NCBI RefSeq assembly: GCF_009827535.1
Contig: NZ_WTYN01000001.1
Span: 1,240,001 to 1,304,000, forward strand
Source of the DNA: Qipengyuania oceanensis
Lineage (GTDB): Bacteria; Pseudomonadota; Alphaproteobacteria; Sphingomonadales; Sphingomonadaceae
Direction of reading: 5' to 3'
Length of the DNA: 64,000 nt
In this document: positions 39,166 to 48,352 of the stretch, piece after piece
How positions within the stretch are numbered: the stretch's first letter is position 1
How the letters are laid out: each line of letters begins with the position of its first letter
The notes under the pieces: generated by a model
Told to the model about the DNA's origin: nothing
What the model saw: only the letters and a program-made list of their open reading frames with translations
The model's database searches: none
Program-made: the position numbers and the translations under genes

Positions 39166-42100
39166 CTAGTGAAAGTCGCGTGAGCGGGGCAGGATGCGCA
39201 CTTCGCGCGGGTGGCGCGACTGACCGCCCGGCAAGGGGCTGATGACGTGATCGGCCCGCTCGAACTCGGTCTTGAGCAGGTCTTCGGACAGGTCGAACAG
39301 CCGGTCGGTCGCATCGACGATCTCGCGCACCACCACATGCACCACATCGTCGTCCTTCTGCATCGTGCCGCGTACTTCCATTAGCCGCGAGGACATGATC
39401 TGCTTGCGATAGCGGGCCATGATGTCCGGCCAGACGACGAGATTGATGACCCCGACCTCGTCCTCCAGCGTGATGAAGCACACTCCTTGCGCGCTGCCCG
39501 GTCGCTGGCGGATCAGCACGATCCCGGCGACCTGCACCGCCGCGCCGAACTTCCTGTCGCGCAGCTCGCTCGCGGGAATGAAACCGCGCGCGCGGTATCC
39601 ATCGCGCAGGAAGGACAGCGGATGCGCTTTCAGCGACAGCCGCAGCGTCTGGTAATCGGCCACCACGTGCTCGCAAACCGGCATCGCAGGCAGAGCCACG
39701 GGCGCCGCCTCCCCGCCCTCGTCGCGTTCCTCGGCGAAGGTGAACAGCGGCAGGTCGGGTGCCTGTTTCAGCGCCCGCACGTGCCATAGCGCCTGCCGCC
39801 GGTCGAGCCCGCACGAACGGAAGGCATCGGCCTCGGCGAGCTTCTGGATGGCCGGCACCGGTATGCCCGACAGCGTGCGCAGGTCCTCGACATCGGTGAA
39901 AGCGCGGGTGCGATGGCTGACGAGCGCCTCGACATCCTCCTGCTTCAGCCCGCCGATCTGCCGGAACCCCAGCCGCACCGCCCAGCCGCCATCCTTCCCC
40001 GGCTCGAGCAGATTGTCCCATGCCGAGAAGTTCACGTCCGGGGCGCGCACCTCGACCCCGTGTTCGCGCGCGTCGCGCACGATCTGCGCCGGCGCGTAGA
40101 AGCCCATCGGCTGCGAATTGAGCAGCGCGGCGCAGAAGGCGTCCGGGTAGTGACACTTGATCCAGCTCGAGACGTAGACGAGGTGCGCGAAGCTCGCCGC
40201 GTGGCTTTCGGGAAAGCCGTATTCGCCGAAACCCTCGATCTGGCTGAAGCAGCGCGCGGCGAAATCGCGTTCATATCCGCGCTCGACCATCCGTTCGACC
40301 ATCCGCGCCTTGTGCTCGGTCACCTGCCCGCGGCTGCGGAAGGTCGCCATCGCCTTGCGCAGCCTGTTCGCTTCTTCGGGCGTGAATTCGGCAGCGACCA
40401 GCGCGATCTTCATCGCCTGTTCCTGGAAGATCGGCACGCCGAGCGTGCGCTGGAGGATCTTCTTGAGCTCGTCGGGATCGTATTGCGGCCCGGGCGAGGG
40501 ATATTCGGGCTTCTCGCGCCCCTGCCGCCGCTTGAGATAGGGGTGGACCATGTCGCCCTGGATCGGGCCGGGGCGCACGATCGCGACTTCGATCACGAGA
40601 TCGTAATAGCAGCGCGGCTTGAGGCGCGGCAGCATGTTCATCTGCGCCCGGCTCTCGACCTGGAAGACGCCGATCGAATCCGCCCGGCAAAGCATGTCGT
40701 AGACCGCCGGGTCCTCGCGCGGGACGGTGGCGAGCGTGAAGCGCTTGCCGTGATGCGCGTCGATCAGGTCGAAGGCCTTGCGGATGCAGGTCAGCATCCC
40801 GAGCGCGAGCACATCGACCTTCATGATACCGAGTTCGTCGATGTCGTCCTTGTCCCACTCGATGAAGCTGCGGTCGGGCATCGCGCCATTGCCGATCGGC
40901 ACGCTTTCGACCAGCGGCCCGCCGGTGAGGATGAAGCCGCCGACATGCTGGCCGAGATGGCGCGGCATGCCGATCAGCTGCTCGGTCAGCGCGATCACCC
41001 GGCGCAGGTACGGATCGGTCAGGTCGACGCCGGCCTCGTCCGCCTTGGCCTCGTCCATCGAACTGCCCCAGCTGCCCCAGATCGTGCCGGCGAGCGCGGC
41101 GGTGACGTCTTCGGACAGGCCCATCGCCTTGCCGACCTCGCGGATCGCCGAGCGCGGGCGGTAGTGGATCACCGTGGCGCACAGGCCCGCACGATGGCGT
41201 CCGTACTTGGCATAGATGTGCTGGATCACCTCCTCGCGCCGCTCGTGCTCGAAATCGACGTCGATGTCGGGCGGCTCCTTGCGCTCTTCGGAGATGAAGC
41301 GCTCGAACAGCAATTCGACTTCGGACGGGTCGACCGAGGTGATCCCGAGGCAGTAGCAGACCGCGCTGTTGGCGGCCGAACCGCGCCCCTGGCACAGGAT
41401 CGGCGGATCGACGCTGCGGGCGTAGTCGACGATGTCCTTGATGGTGAGGAAATAGCGAGCGATGTCGAGCTTCTCGATCATCGCCAGTTCGCGCGTGACG
41501 AGGTCGCGGACCTTGTCGGGAATGCCGCCGGGGTAGCGGTTGTGCGCGCCCTCCCAGGCGACTTCGGTCAAATAATCCTGCGGCGTGCGCCCGCCGGGCA
41601 CGGTTTCCTCCGGATATTCGTAGCGCAGTTCCGACAGCGAGAAGCGGCAGGCATCGGCGACATCGCGCGTGGCGGCGATCGCATGCGGCCAGTCGGCGAA
41701 CAGGCGCGCCATTTCGGCCGGGCTCTTCAGATGCCGCTCGGCATTGGCGTGGAGCAGATAGCCGGCCTTGGCGATAGTGGTCTTCTCGCGGATGCAGGTC
41801 ATCACGTCCTGCAGCGGGCGACGCTCCGGCGCGTGATAATGCACGTCGTTGGTCGCGAGGATACCCATGCCGTTCGCCCTTGCCAGCGCATCGAGCCGGG
41901 CGATCCGCGCGCGGTCGTCACCGAGATAGAGATAGCTTGCCGCGACATGACGCAGCGTGGGCAGGCGGGCACCCAGGTGCGGCAGCGCGGCCCCGAAGGC
42001 ATCGAGGTCCTCGCCCGGGCAGGCGATCAGCTGCACGCCTTGCGAATGCTCGGCCAGCATGGCGAGCGTCAGCTGGCATTCGTCCTTGTCCTGCCAGCCG

Positions 42101-42495
42101 CCGTCCAGCGTCTGCATCTTGCCGAGCGAGAGCAGGCGGCACAGCCGGCCATAGGCCGCGCGGTCCGTCGGATAGGCGAGGAACTCGTGCGGTGGCCGGT
42201 CTTCATCGGGGACCAGGGCGATCCGGCAACCGATCACGGGCCGCATCTTCGCCGTGTTCGCCTCGGTGTGCAGCCGCACCACGCCCGCCATCGTGTTGCG
42301 ATCGGCGATGCCGAGCGCATGGTGGCCCTGCGCATAGGCGGCGATGACGTAGTCGATCGCGTCCGACGCGCCGCGCAGGAAGGAAAAGCAGCTCGTCACG
42401 CCCAGCTCGACGAAGGCACTTTCCGGATTGGCCGGAAAATCCTCGTCCGAGCGCTTGAGCGTGCGCCGCGCCGGGGTCAGTGGGCCTTCGGGCAT
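39166..42495 (-). CDS. dnaE2: Error-prone DNA polymerase III alpha subunit (ImuC)
   Basis: 1109 residues. PHP domain at the start (FVELGVTSCFSFLRGASDAI, GIADRNTMAGVVR). The two catalytic carboxylate blocks are present: PDIDVDFEHER and DELGIMKVDVLALG. The C-terminal OB fold has VQVAGIVLIRQRPGSAQGVCF. This is the polymerase of the SOS mutasome with ImuA and ImuB. The ATG at 42495 lies 13 bases after imuB; the longer frame overlaps imuB and is not family-like. Confidence 0.95.
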   Translation of the reverse strand: MPEGPLTPARRTLKRSDEDFPANPESAFVELGVTSCFSFLRGASDAIDYVIAAYAQGHHALGIADRNTMAGVVRLHTEANTAKMRPVIGCRIALVPDEDRPPHEFLAYPTDRAAYGRLCRLLSLGKMQTLDGGWQDKDECQLTLAMLAEHSQGVQLIACPGEDLDAFGAALPHLGARLPTLRHVAASYLYLGDDRARIARLDALARANGMGILATNDVHYHAPERRPLQDVMTCIREKTTIAKAGYLLHANAERHLKSPAEMARLFADWPHAIAATRDVADACRFSLSELRYEYPEETVPGGRTPQDYLTEVAWEGAHNRYPGGIPDKVRDLVTRELAMIEKLDIARYFLTIKDIVDYARSVDPPILCQGRGSAANSAVCYCLGITSVDPSEVELLFERFISEERKEPPDIDVDFEHERREEVIQHIYAKYGRHRAGLCATVIHYRPRSAIREVGKAMGLSEDVTAALAGTIWGSWGSSMDEAKADEAGVDLTDPYLRRVIALTEQLIGMPRHLGQHVGGFILTGGPLVESVPIGNGAMPDRSFIEWDKDDIDELGIMKVDVLALGMLTCIRKAFDLIDAHHGKRFTLATVPREDPAVYDMLCRADSIGVFQVESRAQMNMLPRLKPRCYYDLVIEVAIVRPGPIQGDMVHPYLKRRQGREKPEYPSPGPQYDPDELKKILQRTLGVPIFQEQAMKIALVAAEFTPEEANRLRKAMATFRSRGQVTEHKARMVERMVERGYERDFAARCFSQIEGFGEYGFPESHAASFAHLVYVSSWIKCHYPDAFCAALLNSQPMGFYAPAQIVRDAREHGVEVRAPDVNFSAWDNLLEPGKDGGWAVRLGFRQIGGLKQEDVEALVSHRTRAFTDVEDLRTLSGIPVPAIQKLAEADAFRSCGLDRRQALWHVRALKQAPDLPLFTFAEERDEGGEAAPVALPAMPVCEHVVADYQTLRLSLKAHPLSFLRDGYRARGFIPASELRDRKFGAAVQVAGIVLIRQRPGSAQGVCFITLEDEVGVINLVVWPDIMARYRKQIMSSRLMEVRGTMQKDDDVVHVVVREIVDATDRLFDLSEDLLKTEFERADHVISPLPGGQSRHPREVRILPRSRDFH

Positions 42496-42508
42496 CCGCG
42501 CGGCTCCC

Positions 42509-44050
42509 TCAGGCGAACAGCCCGTGGACGAACCACTGCGGCGGGCCGCCGCGCCCGTCGCCGACCACCCCGCTGCGATAGATCCACAGCCGCCGCCCGG
42601 CCTCGTCCTCGACCTTGTAGTAATCGCGCAAGCGCACCTCGGAGCGTTCGCGCCACCATTCGGGCGCGATGCGTTCCGGCCCTTCGGAGCGCGCGACATC
42701 GTGCAGCTGCCGCCGCCAGCGGAACCGGCGCGGCGGGCCATCGGGAGTCGCGTAGATCACCGTCACCGGTTCGGGCCGGTCGAACAGGCGGATCGGCCGG
42801 TCGCGCAGGATTTCCCCGAAGGCGCCGGGCGCACCCATGTCCTCCTGCCAGACTATGGAGCGTTCGGGCACGTGGCTGGCACACGGCGCGGCGAGGCGCA
42901 CATTGCCCGCTCCCAGCCGCACCCGCAGCCGGTCGATCAGGTGGGCGAAGGAAATGCCGGGCGCCTCGTCCTCCTCCAGCCCCTTCTGCAAGGCGTCCAT
43001 CTGCTCGTGCCACAGCGCGGTGAGTGCAAAGGCATCGAAGCCGAAGCCTGCATCGAGCCCGTCGAGCTTTTCGGAAAACAGCCGCACGACATGCGCAGGG
43101 GCGCGCACCGGCGCAGCGGTTTCCACCTCCAGCTGCGCGATGTGCCCGTCGATCCGGAACGCCTCGAACCGCGCACGGCGCAGGCCCAGATGCGCTTCCT
43201 CCAGTTGCTGCGCGAGATCCGCCGCGAGGTCGGCGACGACCGGCTCGAGCACCGCGACGTGGCGGATCGGCTCGAGCACGCGGGCGCTGGCGCGATAGAC
43301 CTTGTGCGGCGCGAGCGGGGCGACGACTTCCTCGACATCGCCATAGGCCTGCTGCAACCGCCGCAAGGGGTTGGCGATGGCGCGGCGGTGCTTGCGGAAC
43401 CGGCGGCCGAGCGCCTCGGTCGGGATGCCCCGCAGCGCGCCGACGGTCTTGATCCCCAGCCGCCTCAGCAGCAGCACCGCGTCGGCATCGATCCTGAGGC
43501 TGGCGATGGGCAGCGGGGCGAGCGCGGCCGCCAGGTCATCCTCGGCGATCACCACCTGTTCCTTGCCGCCGTAATGCGCCAGCGCCCAGGCCGCGCCGAT
43601 CGTGGGGGCAAGCGCGATCCGGCTGGTGTGGCCGAGAGCGCCGAAAGCACGTGCCATCCCGGCCAGCATCGCCGCCTCTCCGCCGAAGAGATGCGCCGCA
43701 CCGCCGGTATCGAGCAGCAGGCCGTCGGCGCCGTCCACCGCGGTCCACGGGCTCCACCGCTGGGCCCAGCGCCCCATGGCGGCAAGCGCGGCGGCATCGC
43801 CCGCCGGATCGGCGGGCGCAATGGCGAGCGTCGGCAGGATCGCGCGGGCATCGGTCATCCGCTGGCCCCGACGAGCGCCGCCGTGGCGCGCCGCGGCATT
43901 GACCGCCGCGATCACCTGGCCGTGCGGCCCTTCCTCCGCCAGCGCGAGCGGGATCGCGTCATCCGTAGCGGGATGGGCGTTCCGCCATCGCTCCATCACC
44001 AGTTGCGGAAACCAGATCGAGACGATGCGCCGCCGGGTCATAGCCGACAT
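42509..44050 (-). CDS. imuB: Y-family polymerase-like protein ImuB
   Basis: 513 residues with the Y-family fold but without the catalytic metal-binding Asp/Glu motif: the N-terminus reads RRRIVSIWFPQLVMERW, where a real polymerase has DxDxFF. It has LFGGEAAMLAGMARAF and a helix-hairpin-helix-like segment. The long C-terminal tail interacts with ImuC, ImuA and the clamp in known systems. It is therefore a structural hub, not a polymerase. The start overlaps imuA by about 90 bases. Confidence 0.92.
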   Translation of the reverse strand: MSAMTRRRIVSIWFPQLVMERWRNAHPATDDAIPLALAEEGPHGQVIAAVNAAARHGGARRGQRMTDARAILPTLAIAPADPAGDAAALAAMGRWAQRWSPWTAVDGADGLLLDTGGAAHLFGGEAAMLAGMARAFGALGHTSRIALAPTIGAAWALAHYGGKEQVVIAEDDLAAALAPLPIASLRIDADAVLLLRRLGIKTVGALRGIPTEALGRRFRKHRRAIANPLRRLQQAYGDVEEVVAPLAPHKVYRASARVLEPIRHVAVLEPVVADLAADLAQQLEEAHLGLRRARFEAFRIDGHIAQLEVETAAPVRAPAHVVRLFSEKLDGLDAGFGFDAFALTALWHEQMDALQKGLEEDEAPGISFAHLIDRLRVRLGAGNVRLAAPCASHVPERSIVWQEDMGAPGAFGEILRDRPIRLFDRPEPVTVIYATPDGPPRRFRWRRQLHDVARSEGPERIAPEWWRERSEVRLRDYYKVEDEAGRRLWIYRSGVVGDGRGGPPQWFVHGLFA

Positions 44051-44651
44051 CCCAGATGCCGGGCCGCATGTCGCGCGCGCGGAACAGATCGAGCGACCAG
44101 GCAGGCGCGCCCGGTGCCTTCGGGTCGTAGGGATGCGGCAGCGATGGGCGGCTTTCGACCCGCCAGCGCCGCCGCGCGCCGCTCAGCTCCGCATGGCCGC
44201 CGGTCCGCACCAGGAAAGCGGGCACGCCATGGCGTTCCGCCGCGACCGCCAGCCGCCGCGATGCGGTGAAGTCGAGCGCCTGCGGATTGCCGTGCAATTC
44301 GCCGATCACCGCGCCGAGCGAGGCGCATTTGAGCCCTTCCTCCATTGCCCACAGCACGTCGCGCGCCTTGCGCACGAAGACATGCAGAACCGGTCGCCGC
44401 AGGCGGGGCGGAAGGCCGTGGGCGAAGACGCGCCCCGCCTCGCCCGCCGCGCGCGCTTCCTGCACCCAGAACAGCGGCGCAGAGCCGCCCTCCCCGCCCG
44501 GCAGCTGCGCGAGCGCCAGCCCGGTGGCGGAAGCATCGCCGGGTGCTGCAAAAATCTCCTGCAGCATCGGGCGCGGAGCGACGATCGTCTCCGGCAAGAG
44601 GGAGGAGCAGGAGGACGAGGCGGTCGGAATCAGGCACGGTACATGGGTCAT
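43959..44651 (-). CDS. imuA: SOS mutagenesis protein ImuA (RecA-like)
   Basis: 230 residues. ImuA features: LPETIVAPRPMLQEIFAAPGDASATG at the front, VFVRKARDVLWAMEEGLKC with the conserved LWAMEEGL stretch, and a basic WRVESRPSLPHP end. It lacks a full Walker A and works with ImuB and DnaE2. ATG at 44651; the frame upstream overlaps the SOS box. First gene of the cassette. Confidence 0.9.
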   Translation of the reverse strand: MTHVPCLIPTASSSCSSLLPETIVAPRPMLQEIFAAPGDASATGLALAQLPGGEGGSAPLFWVQEARAAGEAGRVFAHGLPPRLRRPVLHVFVRKARDVLWAMEEGLKCASLGAVIGELHGNPQALDFTASRRLAVAAERHGVPAFLVRTGGHAELSGARRRWRVESRPSLPHPYDPKAPGAPAWSLDLFRARDMRPGIWDVGYDPAAHRLDLVSATGDGAMAERPSRYG

Positions 44652-44663
44652 GGGAGAATCAGT

Positions 44664-44678
44664 GTTCCTATTATGTTC
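44664..44678 (-). promoter_or_regulatory. LexA (SOS) box of the imuA-imuB-dnaE2 operon
   Basis: GTTC at 44664-44667 and GTTC at 44675-44678, seven bases apart: the direct-repeat LexA site of Alphaproteobacteria. It is 13 bases before the imuA start. Two more GTTC follow at 44680 and 44684. This fits damage-induced expression of the cassette. Confidence 0.85.
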
Positions 44679-44728
44679 CGTTCGTTCTCCGACTGCAACG
44701 GGATTCGTCCCAAGCGGTTTCCGGGCAC

Positions 44729-44761
44729 GCAAAAGGCCCGGACGCTGGCTGCATCCGGGCC
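44729..44761 (-). terminator. Rho-independent terminator of the sugar-permease operon
   Basis: On the minus strand: arm GGCCCGGA, 11-base loop, arm TCCGGGCC, then TTTTGCG. It is 37 bases past the permease stop and 78 bases before imuA, shielding the SOS cassette from read-through. Confidence 0.85.
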
Positions 44762-44797
44762 TCGCGATCTGCCGGAGAGAGATGGCAGGTCGAAAGA

Positions 44798-46243
44798 TCA
44801 GGCAGGTCTGCGGGCGAACATCCCGAAACCGGCGATGATGGCGTAGCAGGCGATCGGCAGGACCATCGCCAGGGCAAGGCTGCCCGTGCCGTCGGCCAGC
44901 ACGCCGTACAGCAACGGCACGACCGCGCCGCCGAAGATGGCGACGTTGATGATGCCCGACCCGTCAGCTGCCCGCGGACCCAGCTTCTCGCAAGCGAGCG
45001 AGAAGATGGTCGGGAACATGATCGAGTTCATCAGCCCCACGGCCAAGAGGCTGTAGGCCGCAACGTAGCCGCCGGTCTGGGTGCTGAGGACGATCAGCAC
45101 GATCGCGCCGATCGCATTGAAAGCGAGGATCTTGCCCGGCGAGAAGATCCGCAGAAAATACGAGCCGATGAACCGGCCGACCATGGCCGCGCCCCAGTAC
45201 AGGCTGATCATCCAGCCGACCGCGCTTTCCATGTTCGCGCCGGGCATGCGCGTGGCGATCAACTCGCCCAGCACCCGGTCCTGGGCGAGGTAATTGATCA
45301 TGATCGAGCCGATCGATACCTCCGCCCCGACATAGAGGAAGATGCACAGCGCACCGAAGCTGAAGCGGCTGCGACGCAGCAAGTCGTTGTTGTAGAGCCA
45401 GGCGAAGGGGGCGGCGATGATCAGCAGTACGCCGATCCATGCGTTGACGTAGATGGCAAGCAGCGCGCCCGCCACGATGATCGCCAGGCCGACCAGATAG
45501 CGGCCGTTGGAAACGAATTCGTTCTCACCCATCATCTTGGAATCGTGCGGCAGGCGATTGCGGAACAGCCACACCGCGAGGGCGACGACCGCGATCAGCG
45601 CGGCAACGCCGAGATAGCCCTGCCAGATCGCCTCGCTTTCCGCCTGGCGATAGGCCTGCAGTTCCGCGCCGGAAAGCTGGTCCGCGCTGACTGCGGCGAG
45701 ACTGCCGAGAATGACGATTGCGCCGACCCACGGGAAGACCGTCGTGCCGAGCGAATTGAAGGCCTGCGCGAAGGTCAGCCGGCTATGCGCCGTCTTCTGC
45801 GGACCGAGCAGCGAGATCAGCGGATTCGCCACCACCTGCACGATCACCACGCCGCTGGCGAGGATGAAGAGCGCGAACAGGAAGATCTCGTAAGTCGCCG
45901 TCTGGCTCGCCGGAATGAACAGCAGGCAGCCGACCATCATCGTGAGCAGGCCAGCCACCGCACCGCGCATGTAGCCCAGCTTCTTCACGAGCTTGGCACC
46001 GGGAATGCCGACGATCAGATAGGCGGCGAAGAAGCAGAACTGCACCAGCATCGCCTGCGTGTAATTGAGCGTGAAGAGTTCCTTCAGCTTTGGAATGATC
46101 ACGTCGTTGAGCGAAGTGATGCCGCCGAAGATGAAGAACAGGCCGAAGACGAAGTAGTTGAGGCCGGGCGCCTGGATGCCGGCACCGTCATCTTCGATCG
46201 GCCGTGAATCGGTGCTCGAGGCAACGTCGGGTACAAGGGCCAT
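44798..46243 (-). CDS. Sugar MFS transporter, FHS (FucP / glucose-galactose) family
   Basis: 481 residues, 12 helices, in the family that holds FucP and GluP. Features: FGLFFIFGGITSLNDVIIPKLKEL (helix 1, with the substrate-site Asn), YMRGAVAGLLTMMVGCLLF, QVVANPLISLLGPQKTAHSRL and LMNSIMFPTIFSLACEKLG. A proton-linked sugar importer. It is the last gene of the LacI-MFS-GH3 set, 66 bases from the GH3 stop, and ends at a strong terminator. It appears intact. Confidence 0.88.
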   Translation of the reverse strand: MALVPDVASSTDSRPIEDDGAGIQAPGLNYFVFGLFFIFGGITSLNDVIIPKLKELFTLNYTQAMLVQFCFFAAYLIVGIPGAKLVKKLGYMRGAVAGLLTMMVGCLLFIPASQTATYEIFLFALFILASGVVIVQVVANPLISLLGPQKTAHSRLTFAQAFNSLGTTVFPWVGAIVILGSLAAVSADQLSGAELQAYRQAESEAIWQGYLGVAALIAVVALAVWLFRNRLPHDSKMMGENEFVSNGRYLVGLAIIVAGALLAIYVNAWIGVLLIIAAPFAWLYNNDLLRRSRFSFGALCIFLYVGAEVSIGSIMINYLAQDRVLGELIATRMPGANMESAVGWMISLYWGAAMVGRFIGSYFLRIFSPGKILAFNAIGAIVLIVLSTQTGGYVAAYSLLAVGLMNSIMFPTIFSLACEKLGPRAADGSGIINVAIFGGAVVPLLYGVLADGTGSLALAMVLPIACYAIIAGFGMFARRPA

Positions 46244-46309
46244 AGTCGCTATTCCTCCCAGATGTCGGCAGCGCCTTGGCCTACCAACGAGTTATCCTTG
46301 TCGACCGGC

Positions 46310-48352
46310 TCAGAAAGAGCACTGGGCGCCGTCGGACATTTCCTGTCGCACGATCCGCGCCACCTGCAGCGTCATCGGAGCCGTCGAGGTGAGCGACAGG
46401 CGATCGCCGAGGGTCGGAGCGCATTGTTCGGTTATGATCATCTCGCGCCACCCCTTGCCCGCGCTTAGCGCCAGGTTGCGGGTGATGTCGATCGTGTTTC
46501 CCCCGACCGTCAGCGTGACCTTGCCGGCGGGCTGCGCGGCAAGATTGTAAAGGATGCGATAATCGCCCTTGCCCTGTCCGGCCTGTGCGAGCGACAGCGT
46601 CGCGCCCGGTCCGAAGACGATCTCGCGCGCATCTTCCTGCCGATCCTTGTCGAGGCCCCGCGCGACGATTCCGCCGCCTTCGCCGCGCAGGTTCACGAGG
46701 CGGGTGTCGCCGCCATAGGCAGTGATCCCGCTCGCCAACCGACCGAGATCGTACCACGATGCCGCCGCGCCTTCGCTCAGATAACCGCAGTCTTCCGGCA
46801 GTTTCGCCGCGCCGCTCTTCTGCGCCAGGCCGAGGCCGTAGCCGACCTGGAACAGTGCGCCTTGCGAGCCATTGACCGGCGCTCCGCCACATTCGGCGGG
46901 CCAGCTGAAGGACAGCCTGCCGGTCGCCTCGCGACGGCCGAACAGAATGTCGGAAACGCCTGCGCCCTCGCTGCCCGGCAGCCAGGAGGCGACGAAGGCG
47001 TCGGCCGCGTTCATCTCGCGGTTCATCCACAGGGGGCGGCCGGATAGGAACACCGCAACCGTCGGGATGCCCGCCGCATCGTATTTGCGCAGCAGGTCGA
47101 GACCCTCGGTGTCGGCGAAGACCATCGTCGTCCGGTCGCCGACGAACTCGGCATAGGGTTCCTCACCGAAGACCACGATCGCGACGTCGGGCCTGCCGGA
47201 ATAGGCGCCGTCCGCCGACAGCGTGGCCTTGCCGCCCTGCGCCTTTGCCTCTGCCTCGATCGCCTGCCAGATCGAGGTCGCGCCGGGAAACTTGCCGTCG
47301 TTGTCGAGCTCGGTCCCGCCCTGCCAGGTCAGCGTCCAGCCGCCCGAAGCCTTGGCGATGCTGTCCGCCGCGCTGCCGGCGACGAGCACGTTAGCGCCCG
47401 CCTTGATCGGCAGCACGCCGGTATTCTTGAGAATGACCTGCGACTTCGCGACCGCCTCGCGCGCGATGGCACGATGCCCGGCGCTGCCGAGCTGCGACCA
47501 ATCGCCCGCGTAGGCGCGATCCGAAGGCTTCTTCGCATCGGGGCCGAGCAGGCCGAGCCGGTACTTGGCCCGCAGCACGCGGCCGACGGCCTCGTCCAGC
47601 CGTGCCATCGAGATCGTGCCGTCCTCGACATCTGCGACCATGTTCTCGATCAGCGCCTTCCAGTCGTCGGGCACCATGTAGATGTCGAGCCCGGCGTTGA
47701 TGGCCTGCGGGCAATCCGACACCGTGCAGCCGTCGATCTGGCCATGCGCGTTCCAGTCGCCGACGACCACGCCGGTAAAGCCCATCTCGCCGCGCAGAAC
47801 GTCGGTGAGCAGCGCCTTGTTGCCGTGCATCTTCACGCCGTTGATCGAATTGAAGCTCGCCATGACAAATTCCGTCCCGGCCGCGATTGCCGCCGGATAG
47901 GGATAGGCGTGGATGGCCTTTAGCGCCTCGATGTCGCCGTTGACGTCGCCCTGGTCGACGCCCTGCATGGTGCCGCCGTCGGCGAAGAAATGCTTGGCGG
48001 TCGCCGCGACATGACCCTTGCCGAGAAATTCCGTCGTGCCCTTGCGGCCCTGCAGCCCCTCGATCAGCGCCGCGCCGAGCGGTGCGACGATCCGCGGATC
48101 TTCGGAATAGCTTTCGTAGGTCCGGCCCCAGCGGTCGTCCCGCGCGACGGCGACCGTGGGCGAAAAGTTCCAGTCGATGCCGGTCGCCGCGATCTCCACC
48201 GCGGTTGCCGCGCCGATCCGGCGGAGCAGGTCGGCGTCGCGCGTCGCGCCCAGACCGATATTGTGCGGGAAGATCGCCGCGCCGACGACGTTGGTGTGGC
48301 CGTGGACCGCGTCGGTGCCCCAGATGGTCGGGACGATAGGCTCGCCATCGTC
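46310..48352 (-). pseudogene. Glycoside hydrolase family 3 (beta-glucosidase) lacking its N-terminus
   Basis: About 680 residues of a GH3 enzyme. From DGEPIVPTIWGTDAVHGHTN it aligns well to the catalytic barrel: the catalytic Asp lies in GFTGVVVGDWNAHGQIDGC and the second domain holds PDVAIVVFGEEPYAE. The signal peptide and about 100-150 first residues are missing. No start codon or ribosome site fits; the frame simply runs on, out of register, into the MFS gene upstream. Secreted GH3 glucosidases of this type are usually 800-850 residues. If no start is used, it is a pseudogene; a fused assembly error is another cause. Confidence 0.8.

Noticed and set aside
39913-43023. 1036-codon open frame on the plus strand, opposite dnaE2 and imuB
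   Set aside because: It is antisense to two clear polymerase genes and its translation is Arg/Asp/Val-rich without any family motif; long antisense frames are normal in GC-rich DNA.
42509-44050. imuB as an active translesion polymerase
   Set aside because: The catalytic Asp/Glu motifs found in dinB at 2.2 kb are absent here; ImuB proteins are known to lack polymerase activity.
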